Notes: generated by a model not told the origin, from the letters alone. 64,000 nt of DNA from Agapanthus africanus (GCA_030015575.1 JASDDO010000001.1:515277772-515341771); one strand, 5' to 3'; positions 35,155 through 47,842 are shown, counted from the first letter of the stretch. Made by a program: numbers and translations.

Positions 35155-35516
35155 AAAGAAATTCGGTCCCCGAATTTATAAACTCCCTCAATTTCTAAAA
35201 TATTTCAGTAAAATGGTCAAGTCGTCAGGGCTCCGAAATCATAAATACATAAAACACCTCGTAGCGCAATGCATGCGCAGGAAAAATGAGCAGATAACTC
35301 AAAATCAAAATTTCGTCAAGCATCCTACAATCATCGGAGTTATGGTGAAGACACCAATGTCAAAGCCTAAAATGAAAACCAATATAATATACATCAAGCC
35401 ATACATGTAAACATCATCAAAACATCTGAAAGAATTGTATGCTAAACTCTTTTCCAATCACTGTGCAATACGCGTATCGCGGCACAGTGGCGGACGTCTA
35501 TTGTAAGAAAATAACT

Positions 35517-35532
35517 GTATATACGTATATAC

Positions 35533-35573
<41 letters not shown>
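35517..35573. repeat. (TA)n microsatellite in D internal A
   Basis: Nearly pure TA repeat. At the same place copy B has a short GT run (57831-57843). Confidence 0.88.
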
Positions 35574-35576
<3 letters not shown>

Positions 35577-35881
35577 TTTGTTTAATATACGCGTCCCGCC
35601 GTTTGAAAATAAATTTAGAAGGGTTTCCTTTATAAAATGTTTCGTGTCATCTCGGACACGTAGGTAAATACTGAGACTATAGCTCTTTCTTTGGAAATCG
35701 CTTCGATAACTATCAATGCATGCAAAAATATATTCAGGTACTGTTCTCGTACTAGTCCTGCTCAGTTACTCTACCAAGTAGTAAATATCATAAAAACCTC
35801 TTGCTCAAAGGAAATTAAATCCCAACATGTATATAAGAACGCCACGTGCGTCTGGTGCGCACGGAAATCGAAATATATGAA

Positions 35882-36340
35882 TGTGCTATACATGTGCACA
35901 GAAACAAAATCTAAATGCAGCGGGTGTGCACGAAACACCTGTCTAAAGCAACGGGTGTGCCTGATAGCAATATCAAGTGCATCTGATATGCACGAAGAAG
36001 CTCGATTTAGTGCATCTGTTGTGCATCAAAATCGCATCAAGCGCCTAAATATGCGCAAGAATCCAGGTCAAGTGCACAAGGTGCACGAAAACAAATATCG
36101 AATATCACAATCGAAATCGACGGTATATAACATATCTCAATCCAAATCCAAATCAGGTATACCGTGGTATATAACCTCACAATCATGTGCATCAGCGTGC
36201 ACAAAATCAAATCAAAATACTAAAAGTGTATGAAAACTATACCGAAAGCATAAGTCAAATCACATGCATACTATAAGCATGAAATCAAAATCAACATCTC
36301 AAATGACATCAAATCAAAGTCAAGTGCAACTGTAGTGCAC
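35882..36340 (-). other. Array of short hairpin units in D internal A
   Basis: At least eight 15-20-nt inverted repeats with 4-6 bp stems: 35882-35900, 35977-35993, 36011-36025, 36041-36056, 36072-36086, 36186-36203, 36263-36281 and 36324-36340. Stems vary between units (GTGCA/TGCAC, GCGC/GCGC, CATGC/GCATG), while the spacers share an A-rich AAATC/AAG pattern. Copy B has the same series at 58154-58612. Confidence 0.65.
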
Positions 36341-38004
36341 AAAATCTCAATCATGCAAATAAATCGCCAAAAGTACCGAAATCAAATATGGCGGAAACAG
36401 TCCCGCTCTGGCACATCCTCTAAAGATCTCTGGCCAACTGTCATGGTCATTCATAACATATCTCGTCGACGATGCCGAACACTGGCCCACTGGGTGTGCA
36501 CAATATGAGCGCTCCTGGGTCCAAATCTTCTCGTATAGTATTCCAGAAAGGTCCTGTCAAAGTCTCTCCCAAATCTCGTTTCTGCTGAAATGCCCGGAAA
36601 TCATCATCCTTCACTAAATCTTTATTCTTGTTCCGGAACGGCTGCATACTCATCGCGACTCTTTCTGGAAGATATATTCATGTACAATGCCTCTGCATGC
36701 GTATCACGCCTCTAATGTCAGCGGAGTGGAATGTCATCTCATCAAGATCTCGTACGAACCTCTTACTCCACTTTTCTCTAATGTCGACTGCTTCGGACTC
36801 GTCTCTTTATGGCTGCATGGACTGCGCTCCAACGGCTATACTCGTATCTAGATTCTCCCAAGCAATGTATCCCATCACATGATATCCGAATGATATCGAA
36901 CCTCTCGATCGATTCGTCAAAGTTCCATAATCCCATAAGAGCTCAACATCTTGAGTACAGTTTAATAGTATCGAGTACATGCCACAGTACCTATGGACCA
37001 ATCGTAGAAGGGCAAACCCAAGTCTCATCAATGGCACCGCTGAACAGCTACAAATGCTAAGGTTTCAAAGCGTTCTCATGGTCATTATATCGAGTTAGGG
37101 TTTCATTCTTCTAGAGGGTCCATAGAATTACTTGCATGATTTTTCGAATACTTTAAACTTGAAAAAATGGGTTCCTGACAATCGATCGTTTTCTATCGAC
37201 TCTCAACGTACCTGCATGAAGTCATCTCCAGCTGGAATCAATCAATCTGATGATCTCGCATCGGGGTAAGCAATGAATCACATGTCCTACTCTTTCATCT
37301 TTGGTGACTAGCGATCTTCTATCATATCTCGAAATATAACTCGTGCGACATTAGCCTCAAACATCTGGGGCGATATCTTGTCATTCGCAGCAATCACTGG
37401 CTCATTCGTCCGCACCCCGAACATTGCCTCAATCATCAAAATAATCGGTGCATCGACGGTCATCACATTCTGGCTGGCCTCTAGCAGTGGCCCAATCCTC
37501 TGGTGCTGATCTGCACATCCGAGAAATCTTGTAAAAGAGATCCATCAAACGCTCATGGCGCGAAACACAATAAAACGACGCATCTATGCAAATCCTATGT
37601 CTATGGAATCACGCCCTGGTCAGTCCTCATCCGTGACGAGCTCGTGCTGACACAACTCTAGCCGTAGCTCTCTCTGCCCGTGTAATCGTAGCAGCAAAAC
37701 CATAAACCAATATCGATGAGGATAGATCATGAATGAATATAATGCTGTGCAAGGAAATATATATCCTAAGGCTTCTTAAGCGGAGTAGCGTATCGTAAGT
37801 ATGCCGCGGAACATACACACGGTACGTCACTCTCCTTAAGTCACCTACTCCATCAACCAAGGTCAACCTATGCGACGAAAATTCGGGTCTAATACCCCCT
37901 CGACTAAGTCTAAGTTTCGTAAGGTCAAGCCTAAATTCCATATATATACAAACGCCCTAGGCTCCGCATAGTCAAACATAGACTCGAACCAAGGTTAACC
38001 TAGC

Positions 38005-38016
38005 GCTCTGATACCA
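38005..38016 (-). promoter_or_regulatory. Primer binding site (iMet tRNA) of D copy A
   Basis: TGGTATCAGAGC on the minus strand, four bases after the LTR end. Confidence 0.92.
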
Positions 38017-39719
38017 ATTTTGTCACGTCCCGAAATGGCACGTGACTGGCACTTGAATCATATGAAGTCTATAGGACCCCATCTAATTCAAGTAAGCCAA
38101 AAATCCCAGAAATCTAAACCATTTTAAAGAAGGAATGAGGAAAACTTAACTTTAAAACAAGTGGTTTTAAATAACATAATCAGAAGTATTGCATTTTTAA
38201 AACATCAAGTCTTTTCTGAAAATTTCGGCAGAGTTTCTTTTATAAATACTGGCCCCAAAAGGGTACAACATGCATAATATGAATAAAGGCATCCCTAAGC
38301 GGGAGCTAGCTCTTCGTCAATTGACGGTCACAGCCACGCAAGCAATATAGTATATAACGCCAAGGGCGAGGATCAAAACTTAAAAGGAAACTCAAAAAAA
38401 AATCAAGAAAGCCATAATAATAGAACGCGCAACTCTACGATCGAAATAATAATACACTGGTCTTCTAGGTCTAAAAACATACAAGTCTGGTTGATGGAAT
38501 TTACTAGATACAACTGAATATAAATGTACAATGGTGGTCATGATGTGAGTGTACCCACCTACCAAAACAATCACCCAGAATGGGAGCAGTGTGCCAGAAA
38601 GCCGTAATGAAACCTGTACGGCAAAAACCTGCAAGAACTGTGGCACAACGGGGGTGAGTTGCTAACTCGTGAGTAGAAAACATCACAGAGCAGAAATCGT
38701 ATGTATGACTCAATCCTAGGTCAATACGATCAGTAATAAATATACTCAATATGATAAAATATGAAGCATGATAAGGTGGCAAGGGTAAACATCTGCACAT
38801 AAGAGTAATACCAAGTGCTCGTGTCAGTGCCTCAGATAGCAATATATCATAAACATGAGGTGTGATCAATGTAATCAACATGAAATCAGTGTCAACTATA
38901 TCACGAAATCTATAAGTATATGGATATCATCCAACTATGTAATCAATACCTGTATGCATGTGGATCTCGTCCACGTGTCAACCAATAACACAACAACATC
39001 ATACATGTAAATATTATAAAAGCATATGCATGAAAGTATGAGGATATAAATCAACGTGTGTCCCTCGCGACACATCAAATCATGGAACCTGAGTGCCCAG
39101 TATCGACACTCGAAACATCATGAAACCCGTGCCCAGCATCGGTACGTAAATCCTCATATGAAGAGAAACCGGGTTTTTAAAACAATACATACTTTCTTTT
39201 GAAATATTCACGGTTCTCAAATCCAGAAATCTCATGAAAACAATATATCTCAATACGTAAAGTCATAAAGCATGATATATGCGACATATAATAGAAATGT
39301 AAGCATATCCGTATATTATGCACATGGAACAACAATATGCACATATCAAGGGAAAACCGCTCTTTTAAATGATTCCAGTTTTAAAATATATTCTGCGGTT
39401 CCCAATTTCTCCAAAGTCAAACGCAGCATCGTAAAAAGGTGCAAATGTAACTATAGCAAGTAAATTGTGCATGGAGTCATATCATGATGCAGCAATCCTA
39501 CTATGTAGTGACATGGAAATTATCGATGATGAAGTGTGTGAGCCGGCAAGCAGGTGTACGTGGAGCATACGCATCATCGGTAATGGTGCTGGTGCCCTGA
39601 CAGCATGGGTCTAATATAACATAAATCACAAGTATATAAGCATGCAATGCGCTAAAAACAACGTGAATATATGGAAATGGAAAAGTAAATGTAACAATAA
39701 GGAATCTACATTAGTTATA

Positions 39720-42700
39720 TATCACGCCCCGCTTCCCAGTATACAGCGAAGGGGACACGACGAGGCCACTACGTAATTACTCTGAAGTAAATACACTAAG
39801 CGTATCTAAGCAATATAAAAGTAAAATCACAAGAGACAAGATATAATAAAATAACAACTTTATTTATTCATATTCTTTCTGTACAATACATGTAAAGTAA
39901 ATACAACTGATAAAAAAAGCAATGCCTAAACAATGGCATAACTGAAACGAAAAGTACTGAATGGAAAGTGTACAATAAACTAGAGCTCGGGGTCTTCACT
40001 GAATTAGTCCAAGTCTTCAACAGTGGGCTCGATCTCTGACGTGTCCAGATCACCTGACAACATTCAAAGAAAAAAGAAAGAGAATGTCGTCAGCTAACAG
40101 ATCGCTCGTTAAGTCCCAAAGAAAAGAGGAGAAATAGAATAGACAGAGAGTAAGAGAGAGTAGCTTTTACAGTTGTATTATATTGTTATATTGTTGTATT
40201 TAGTGTTAACGCTGTTGTTTATAACTTGGTACAGAAGGATGCCAGTATATACGAGAGGAGTCTCACTTGCCCCGGAGACTAAGGTATCAGGAACTTAAGG
40301 AACCGTTATGCCACGGTACAACGGCAACAGAATATAGGTTAGGTGTCTTATGGTTGCAGTCTCATGCCACTTTTAACACCTTCCGTACCAATCTACCCCT
40401 TAAACCCCGCGATATCTTGTTTGTATTGTTGTATTGTGTTGGATAGATTGTATGGTTGAATGACTGACCAAAACCATGATATTAGTAAACGGATGTAACT
40501 GGAGAATCATGTAAATGGATGTATATCCATGGTTCGGTTCAGTCAAGTTGATAGATTGAATATATGGAATAATAGATTCATGGATTCATGTTGAATCGTA
40601 ATATTGTAATTTGTAGATTGTAGATTGTAGATTGTACTTGAATCATATTCAAGTCAGATTATAATGAGACTCACTCTGAGTCAGACAATTAGAAAAGTAA
40701 ATTGAAGTCCTGATTGTTTTGATATTATCGGTAACCGCTGCACATGGGCGGCAGGATTTATGTCTTTTTCAAAAACGATTACCGTTTTGATAACACCATT
40801 GTTAAGTTGTATACCTTAGATGGGCAAGCACCCACTTCTCCGGCTCCCTGAGGGTCAAGAGATTGGTCCCGCTTAAACCTATATTTACTAGGGTCCTTAG
40901 GATAATTTATAGAACTTGAGGGGGTTTTGTGTAAAAATACTTTTATATATTTTTCAAAATACACCCCAAGTATTTATTAATCGTCTTTAGAGTTGTAATG
41001 AATGTAGATTTTATATTGTGATATTTCTAGTGGAAATATCCTAATTTCATAATAAATGGTATTTATTTGTAATATTGGTTTTGTATGGAATTCATGCTAT
41101 TTTAGTGTAAGATTGCTTCTTGTGATTTTTAGAAAAAGATGGAATACTTATATCTTAACAAAATAGGCATTTTAATGTTAAATATACATATATTTATACA
41201 AAAATAATTTTAATATATATTTTATATTCTAAAAATCTCATTTTCTTAAGATGCCGTATTTTAAATCTTTCGAGACCGAATGCTCCTTACGGAGGTCTGA
41301 ATCTCGCACTACTAAGCCCGAGGATGTGCGATAATCCACACCGTCCCAAACGGGTTCCCCAAATGGGTTGTAGCGGCGCTTTGCAAAGATTTGTATAAAT
41401 AATAATCATTAAGGAAAACGGTTTTATTAATTATGGTATTTAAATGAAAAAGTGTCGTTTTCCCGTATTCTATGTTCTAGGGTCTCCTAAGTCAACTAGA
41501 CTGCTCCTAACTGGTTCAAAGCGACACGTGTGAAATATCCCTCAAATCGCCTCTTCACCGCCAATTGTGGCCAGGTAAGTACAACTGAAGAAAGGAGGGA
41601 TCCGCTCACGAATCACCGTGAGATGGGCCTTTTAAAGTTATCTTTCTCACTTGTCTAGCCTAGACACCACAAAGTCAGGTTTAGATAAACGACTGAATGC
41701 CCACAACCTTCCTCTGTCCTAATGAGTGCGACAATCCTTAATTGGCTGAGTCTAGATATTTTTATTATTAGTTCAAAGATTATTTATTTGTAAATATTTA
41801 TCAATACTAAATCTTTTAGAAATGGTTTTATTAAGTAAAGGGTATTTAAATGAAAATGTTTGTTTTTCCGTATTCTAAGTTCTCGAGGGTATCGTGTTAT
41901 GTTGCATATGAGTGTGTGAGGAGGTAGGTCATTACCTCGTGATCTACTTAAAGGTATAGTAAGTTTAATGGAGTTAAATGTAGAATTGAAACGATATGGT
42001 ATTTTAGTGAAAAATACGATAAATTGAAATAGCCATCATTTTATGAAATAAAACTTGATCAATTTGGTTGATTAGTGTTTAATAGTCAATATGAGAAAGT
42101 TTAAGCATAATTGTATTAACGAGAAGTGAAGTTTTATAAGAAACCGAATCGAAAATCGGATTTGTTCCGATTCCATCGGGTTTTAAAAATCCGTATTTTT
42201 GAAATAGAAAAGAGAGATAGAAAATGGGACTTACCGGTTTTGGACAACTATAAGAGGTAGATGGTTCGTAAGGAGTCGGTGGTGCGTCGTTCCATCGTTG
42301 AGAGCTCCTAGAATGATCGCCGGAAGTTCGCCGGGAATTTCACCGTAGCTTCGCTTCGTACTCGTTTTCAAAGTACACAAGTTTCTTGGAAATTTTAGAG
42401 TTGACTCAGAGTTTGGGGGTGAGAGGGTAGAGAGTAGGGATGGTATTTATAGGGTTAGGCTAGGGTTAGGGTAGGTGAAGAGTTTAAATTAAAAAAATGT
42501 AAAAAAATATATTAAAATTCATTAAAATATGGAGTAAATGGGGATTTCAAAGGTCTCTGGAACCGATCTGAGAAAATGAAGTGTGCAGGGAAGTAGGGGA
42601 GAGGAAAAGACATAAATTTGTAGTTGACGACTCGGCGGTCCGGCCGGTGGCACCGGCCCGAGTCCGCCGGTCCGCCGACCGACTCGGCCGATCCCGGCCG

Positions 42701-43050
42701 AGTCGAAGTGTTGGGAGGTGTGGAGTCTCAGGATGTAGGCTTTGGTGCATTTACATTTTGAAGTGTAGTGGGAAATTCTGGAGTTTATCACGTGTTGACT
42801 GTTGGGTTTCTATAAAACTTAAAACAAAATAAATATTAAAAATAATGTGGGGCATGAGATTTGAATTCTGGTGGCTTGGTTCAGCAATGCAAGGTATTAC
42901 CAATGAGCTGCAAGCTTCTTCTTGTAATTAAATTGCTAATTAATTACTTAAGTCTTGTGCTCAGGCAATAAATACCCTTTTATGGATTTAAAAAAAAACA
43001 ATTTAAAAATTTGTATGGAAAAAGTGTATAAGAAAATTAGGGATGTTACA
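39720..43050 (-). repeat. C2 3' LTR
   Basis: 3331 bp; on the minus strand it runs from TGTAACATCCC at 43050 to GGGGCGTGATA at 39720. The terminal G of TGACA is mutated. A ~70-bp segment is repeated on either side of a ~300-bp block (41430-41880) that C1 lacks. No coding frame is conserved. Confidence 0.88.
42845..42918 (-). other. tRNA-like block in C2 3' LTR U3
   Basis: Counterpart of 8291-8362. The A-box match is kept (AGCTCATTGGTAA), and the B box has decayed to ATTCAAATCT. Confidence 0.6.
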
Positions 43051-43063
43051 TTCTACCCTCCTT
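43051..43063 (-). promoter_or_regulatory. Polypurine tract of C2
   Basis: AAGGAGGGTAGAA on the minus strand directly before TGTAACATCCC. The palindromic block AAATTTCGAGGACGAAATTT (43068-43087) precedes it. Confidence 0.88.
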
Positions 43064-43120
43064 ATAAAAATTTCGTCCTCGAAATTTGTAAAAGGAGGAT
43101 AGAACAGTTTGGTGACAGAA

Positions 43121-44429
43121 CTAAATATTGTAAAAAATTTTGGTCAGAGTTGTGAGGGAGTTACTTGGGTTATCTTGGTTCACAGTTTCAGGTTCTATGG
43201 CTGCTAAGGTGAATGTCTGTCGCCGTGGTACATTTCTTCTAGCTGGGGGCACATTCTGTCCTTGAGGCCTGTTTCTCTGCCCTCGAGGCATGTCCCTCAT
43301 TGCCTGTTGGAATTGGCGAGTAGGCTGTGCAGGAATTCTGTGTGGAGGTGGTGCTGGAAGTGCTGGACGAGTTGCAGGAGCCTGGATAGCCGGTCGCTGC
43401 GGGTAGTTGGTGGGTATGTGAGCTGAGTTGCTATTATAAGGACAGTTCCCAATTCCGTGGTTGGATGCGCCATAAATTAGACACAGGCCTTTTGCGCGCC
43501 TACGGTCCTTCCATAAGTGTCCCTTTCTTCTGCAGTAGTAGCAGAAATCTGGACTCGACTGGTTATTGGTTTCTTCTGGTCTCCTGGGTCCAAATGATGG
43601 CCTGGAAGAGGTTCCTCCTGCTATTTGAGTGGCAGGACGTTTCAAACCGGCAGATTGGGGTCTGCCCCTCGCCTTTATCACTGCATCATAACTGCGGGCA
43701 GCTTCCAAAGTATCTTCATGAGTCGGAAATTTCCCTGTGGCTAGTGCAGCCTGGATTTCCGTGTCCAAACCTTGTTGAAATCGACAGTCTCTGATTTCAT
43801 CCGTCGGTATCAGGTATGCCGCAAATCTGTTACGGTCTTGTGTTAGCTGTGTAGTATGTGATATTAAAAATTTGAAATACTGTGACATATCTTACCGATT
43901 GAGCATGATGAATTCAGCGTCATACTTATCTACTGACTTGTCCCCACATCGAACCTTGTTGTAGATGAATAAACTGTTGTTCCATGGCAAACCTGGTAGT
44001 CACAGGGAAGTACTTCGTGTCGAACTTATCGCGAAAAGTCTTTCATTCAATGGGCTGATCAAGACGGCTTTTTTTCGCCTTCCACCAGTTCCGTGTATTG
44101 TCCGTGAGTTGCAGATTTGCAACTCGGACCCAAGCTATTTTTGGCACTTGTGCTGCTGCCAGATCATCCTCAATACTTTGAGCCCATTCCTCAGCTTCCA
44201 GTGGGCTTCTCTTTCCTGAGAACTGCTTGGGGTGTAAAGCTCTGAATTGTTTCACCCCAGGTGCTTCAGTGTTGGGACAGTTCAAGAGCTGCTGCTGTCC
44301 CTCAGGGAGGCTGCAAATTGCCTCAAGCAGAACCGTTTGCTCGTTGAGTGGAACAGGAACGGCAGGTGTGAGTGGTAGTGGTGGAGGTGTGTTGTTGACA
44401 TTAGTGCTGGTGTTGTTTGGGGAATCCAT
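43121..44429 (-). pseudogene. Gag of C2
   Basis: It starts at MDSPNNTSTN on the minus strand. The gag domain covers about 43930-44300 (FSGKRSPLEAEEWAQSIEDDL, WVRVANLQLTDNTRNWW). Then come the intron at 43827-43895, FAAYLIPTDEIR, GLDTEIQAALATGKFP, two damaged zinc knuckles (CYYCRRKGH with Arg at the last Cys; CLIYGASNHGIGNCP with Tyr for the second Cys), a Pro/Gln/Arg-rich tail and a stop at 43121. Breaks: TGA for Trp near 44040 and a frameshift near 43940. After the tail it has a short unique end (IEPETVNQDNPSN) instead of protease. It would supply particle protein only if repaired, and as it stands it is not functional. Confidence 0.87.
43827..43895 (-). other. Probable spliceosomal intron (69 nt) in C2 gag
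   Basis: On the minus strand it begins GTAAGATATG and ends CCGTAACAG, with CTAAC (43842-43846) about 20 nt before the acceptor. Removing it joins LNR to FAAYL, the expected gag sequence. The splice ends and branch-point match are identical in position to those in C1 (2525-2595), and the internal bases differ by substitutions and a net 2-bp indel. Confidence 0.78.
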
Positions 44430-45398
44430 AATCTTGAATGAAAAATTTAGGTTAGAACAGATTCAAAGTATATGATTTAAGGAATATGAAATTGATAAGA
44501 TTCAAGGAACATGGATTGTAAAGAATGTTTTAGTTGCTGGTTCTTGTGTTATATTGCTTAGGTTGTTCACACAGAACAGAACTGCATAGTATGGTTCTAT
44601 ACAGCTCGGACCTGCATGGGCCACCAACAAAACCTGTCACACCCCGCTTCCCGGTATACGGCGAAGGGGACGCGACTAGGCCGCTACGTAATTACTCTGA
44701 AGTAAATACGCTGAGCGTATCTAAGCAATATAAAAGTAAAATCACAAGAGACGAGATATAATAAAACAGCAACTTTATTTATTCACATTCTTTCTGTACA
44801 ATACATGGAAAGTAAATACAACTGATAAAAAAAGTAATGCCTAAACAATGGTATAACAGAAATGAAAAGTACTGAATGGAAAGTGCACAATGAACTAGAG
44901 CTCGGGGTCTTCACTGAATTAGTCCAAGTTTTCAGCAGTGGGCTCGATCTCTGACGTGTCCAGATCACCTGACGACATTCAAAGAAGAAACAAAGAGAAT
45001 GTTGTCAGCGAACAGATCGCTCGGTAAGTCCCAAAGATAAGAGGAGAAATAGAATAGACAGAGAGTAAGAGAGAGAGAGAGTAGTTTTTACAGTTGTATT
45101 ATATTGTTATATTGTTGTATTTAGTGTTAACGTTGTTGTTTGTAGCTTGGTACAGAAGGATGCCAGTGTATACGAGAGGAGTCTCACTTGCCCCGGAGAC
45201 TAAGGTATCAGGAACTCAAGAAACCGTTATGCCACGGTACAACAGCAACGGAATATAGGTTAGGTATCTTATGGTTGCAGTCTCGTGCCACTTTTAACAC
45301 CTTCCGTACCAATTTACCCCTTAAACCCCGCGATGTCTTGTTTGTATTGTTGTATTGTGTTGGATAGATTGTATAGTTGAATGACTGACCAAAACCAT

Positions 45399-47842
45399 TG
45401 TTTACCCTAATCAGAGCAAAGCTCTGTTCAAATTCCAAGGCAGGAAACGAAGCAACGCTTCTGTTTCCTCCAATCAGAGCAAGACTCTGTTCTGAAAATT
45501 AAAGTAAAAAATTAAAGAATTAAAGAAGCAACGCTTCAGCTGACTTGTGCTCTGCGCTGCGCGACACGTGGCAGCGTAGTTGCGCTGCGCTGCGCGACAC
45601 GTGGAAGCGCAGTTGCGCTGCGCGACACGTGGCAGGCACAGGTGCGTTTGCGCCAAACATAATTAAAATTCCAGTAAGATCTTTCTGTTCTTGTTAAAAC
45701 AAGAAGATTGTCTTCTGTAAAACAGAAGCCCTTGGATCAAAGATCCAACGGTGGGGAAAAATCCCCAAATCACTTAGAGCGAGATCTCCTTAACTAATTT
45801 AACAAATTAATTGGCACTATATAAAGGCCCCTAAACCCCAATTCAAAAACACAACACAGAGAGACAAAAACACAGAAACAAAGAGAGAACTCCTCTAAAG
45901 AATTTTGAGAAGAATTCAGAAAGGAAAAAAGAAGGTAAAACCTTTATAAAAAGAAGAATTTCTTCTGAATAGATCATTGATCTAAGAACAAGATCAGGGA
46001 TCTTCAATAGAAAAAATATAATAAATAACAAAGGCATTGCCTTTTTTATGAACCATTGGTTCTGGAATCTTAAAGATTCTTTTCTTGAATCCAAAATTAG
46101 ATCAAGATATTAAAACAGTGCCTTGCACTTGTAAATCTGCACTGTTGCGCTCCTGGGTTGGCGCAAGCCACCAGAGAGCGCCACGTGTCAGCTCCAATAC
46201 CACTTGCGCCATGCGCTTTTAAATAGAGCATTGCTCTCTGAAATTGGCGCAACTCACCAGAGCGCGCCACGTGTCAGCAGCACAACAGCGCAGCGCACTG
46301 ACACAGCGCACTGCGCTAACTTCGCTTGCGCTCACCAGAGTGTAACACGTGTCACCTCATAAGCGCTTGCGCTTATTAATTGGCGCAAAGCGCCTGACAG
46401 GCCACATGGCCACTCTCAGATGATTAATGCACTGCATTATTTACAGAAGGGCCAAGCCCAATTAAAAAAGGCCTAACAGGCCTAATAAAATGCAATGCAT
46501 TATTTTAAAAATGCAGAGCCCAAACAAAAACAGATATTGCGCATCATTTAAAAGGGACAGAGCCCAAATCTAAAAGGCCTAGCAGGCCAAAAGAAAATGC
46601 AGTGCATTATTAAACAGGGGCAAAGCCCTAGCACAGGCCTAACAGGCCAAAGATAAATAAAAACGTTGAATAGTCTCAACTGGACTTAGCCCAATCATGG
46701 CCGTAAGTTCTCAAATTAAATTGACTGAGCAAGACTGCTCCCTTAAATCAATTTACATCCGGTTCAAGGGTACATCTCTGAACTCCTCTGACATCTATCG
46801 TTGTAATCATTCAACGACGTCAGAGAGGTGATGGGTCCCGACGGCCATACATGAAATGGACCGCAATGTCCTTAAACTACCAATGGACTACCACGTCCCT
46901 AAACTGGAAAATGGACCACCACGTCCCTAAACTAGAACATGGACCGCAATATCCTTAAACTAACAATGGACCGCAATGTCCTTAAACTACCTATGGACCA
47001 CTACGTCCCTAAACTGGAACAAAAGAGCCCCCCAAACGCTCTTTTGTCGGATCTAAACGACCCCGTTTAAGTTGATCTTAGCCTCAAATATGGCTAACGT
47101 ATCCTTAAACCTTCAAACCGACTTTAGTCCCAAATTGGACTATAGATCCCCTAATCAACTTTGGTTCAAGGGTACATCTCTGAACCCCTCTGACACCTGT
47201 CGTTGTAATCCTTCAACGTCGTCAGAGAGGTGATGGGTCCCGACGACCATACATACAATGGACCACTATGTCCCTAAACTGGAACAATAGAGCCACCAAA
47301 TGCTCTTTTGTCGGATCTAAACGATCCTGTTAAGTTGATCTTAATCTCAAATTGGACTAACGTATCCTTAACAAACGTTTGAGTCGATCTTAGCCTCAAA
47401 TATGGCTAACGTATCTTCAAACCAAAATCCTAAAACCCAAATCTAAGAAAATACGGATTTGGACTAATCCACGTCCTATGGGCGATGACATAAATTAGTC
47501 TCCATATACAATCCATGGGCAACCACAAACAAAATAAACACCCACGACACGAAGTGAAATTCTGGATAAGGAGAAAGTTGTTACCGCGATGTGGTAGCGT
47601 AATTAACTGCAGGGGCTTGCACCTGCAGGGAAGAGCGTCCCCACAATCAAAAACCCCTCAAGCGAGGGGGAATCTGACGAAGTCTGCTAAATCGGCCGTA
47701 TCCGTCTAAACCTCCGATACACGGTGCCATAAATCAACTTGGCATCTTCGGAGAGGTGGACGGATAAAACCAAATAGCATCTGCCCCGAATCTCAGGCAA
47801 GGCGAGCCTACGCGGTCGCGTCTCTGTTTTCGGAGGGAAACA
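45399..47842 (+). mobile_element. F: solo LTR of an unclassified LTR retrotransposon
   Basis: A 2444-bp insert beginning TGTTTACC and ending GGGAAACA, with perfect target duplications ACCAT (45394-45398 and 47843-47847). The empty site is in the C2 3' LTR near 40475. A TATA box (TATATAAAG, 45818-45826) followed by an A/C-rich start region supports the plus orientation. A 105-bp block at 46761 is repeated at 47163. There is no internal or coding sequence. The short TGTTT/AAACA ends and length fit a long-LTR gypsy family, but its lineage cannot be named. Confidence 0.82.
45565..45826 (+). promoter_or_regulatory. G-box cluster and TATA box in the F LTR
   Basis: Three GACACGTGG sites (CACGTG at 45565, 45598 and 45626) lie within repeated GCGCTGCGCGACACGTGG units, 190-250 bp upstream of TATATAAAG at 45818. 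Three further CACGTG sites follow at 46182, 46268 and 46346. G-boxes are bound by plant bZIP and bHLH factors; activity here is inferred only. Confidence 0.6.

Larger units (their letters stand above)
35142..38020 (-). other. D internal domain, copy A (non-coding)
   Basis: 2.88 kb between the PPT on the left and the PBS on the right. No gag, protease, RT or integrase motif is visible on either strand. The longest minus-strand frames (36447-36653 and 36807-37037) are only partly kept in copy B, so coding is doubtful. It contains a hairpin array (35882-36340) and a (TA)n run (35517-35573). Confidence 0.8.

Noticed and set aside
36447..36653. Minus-strand frame in D internal A as a captured host gene exon
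   Set aside because: No recognisable domain, no intron signals around it, and the counterpart in copy B is altered; nothing supports capture.
45399..47842. A complete small element (TRIM) instead of a solo LTR
   Set aside because: No terminal direct repeats, PBS or PPT could be found inside; the internal 105-bp duplication is not terminal.
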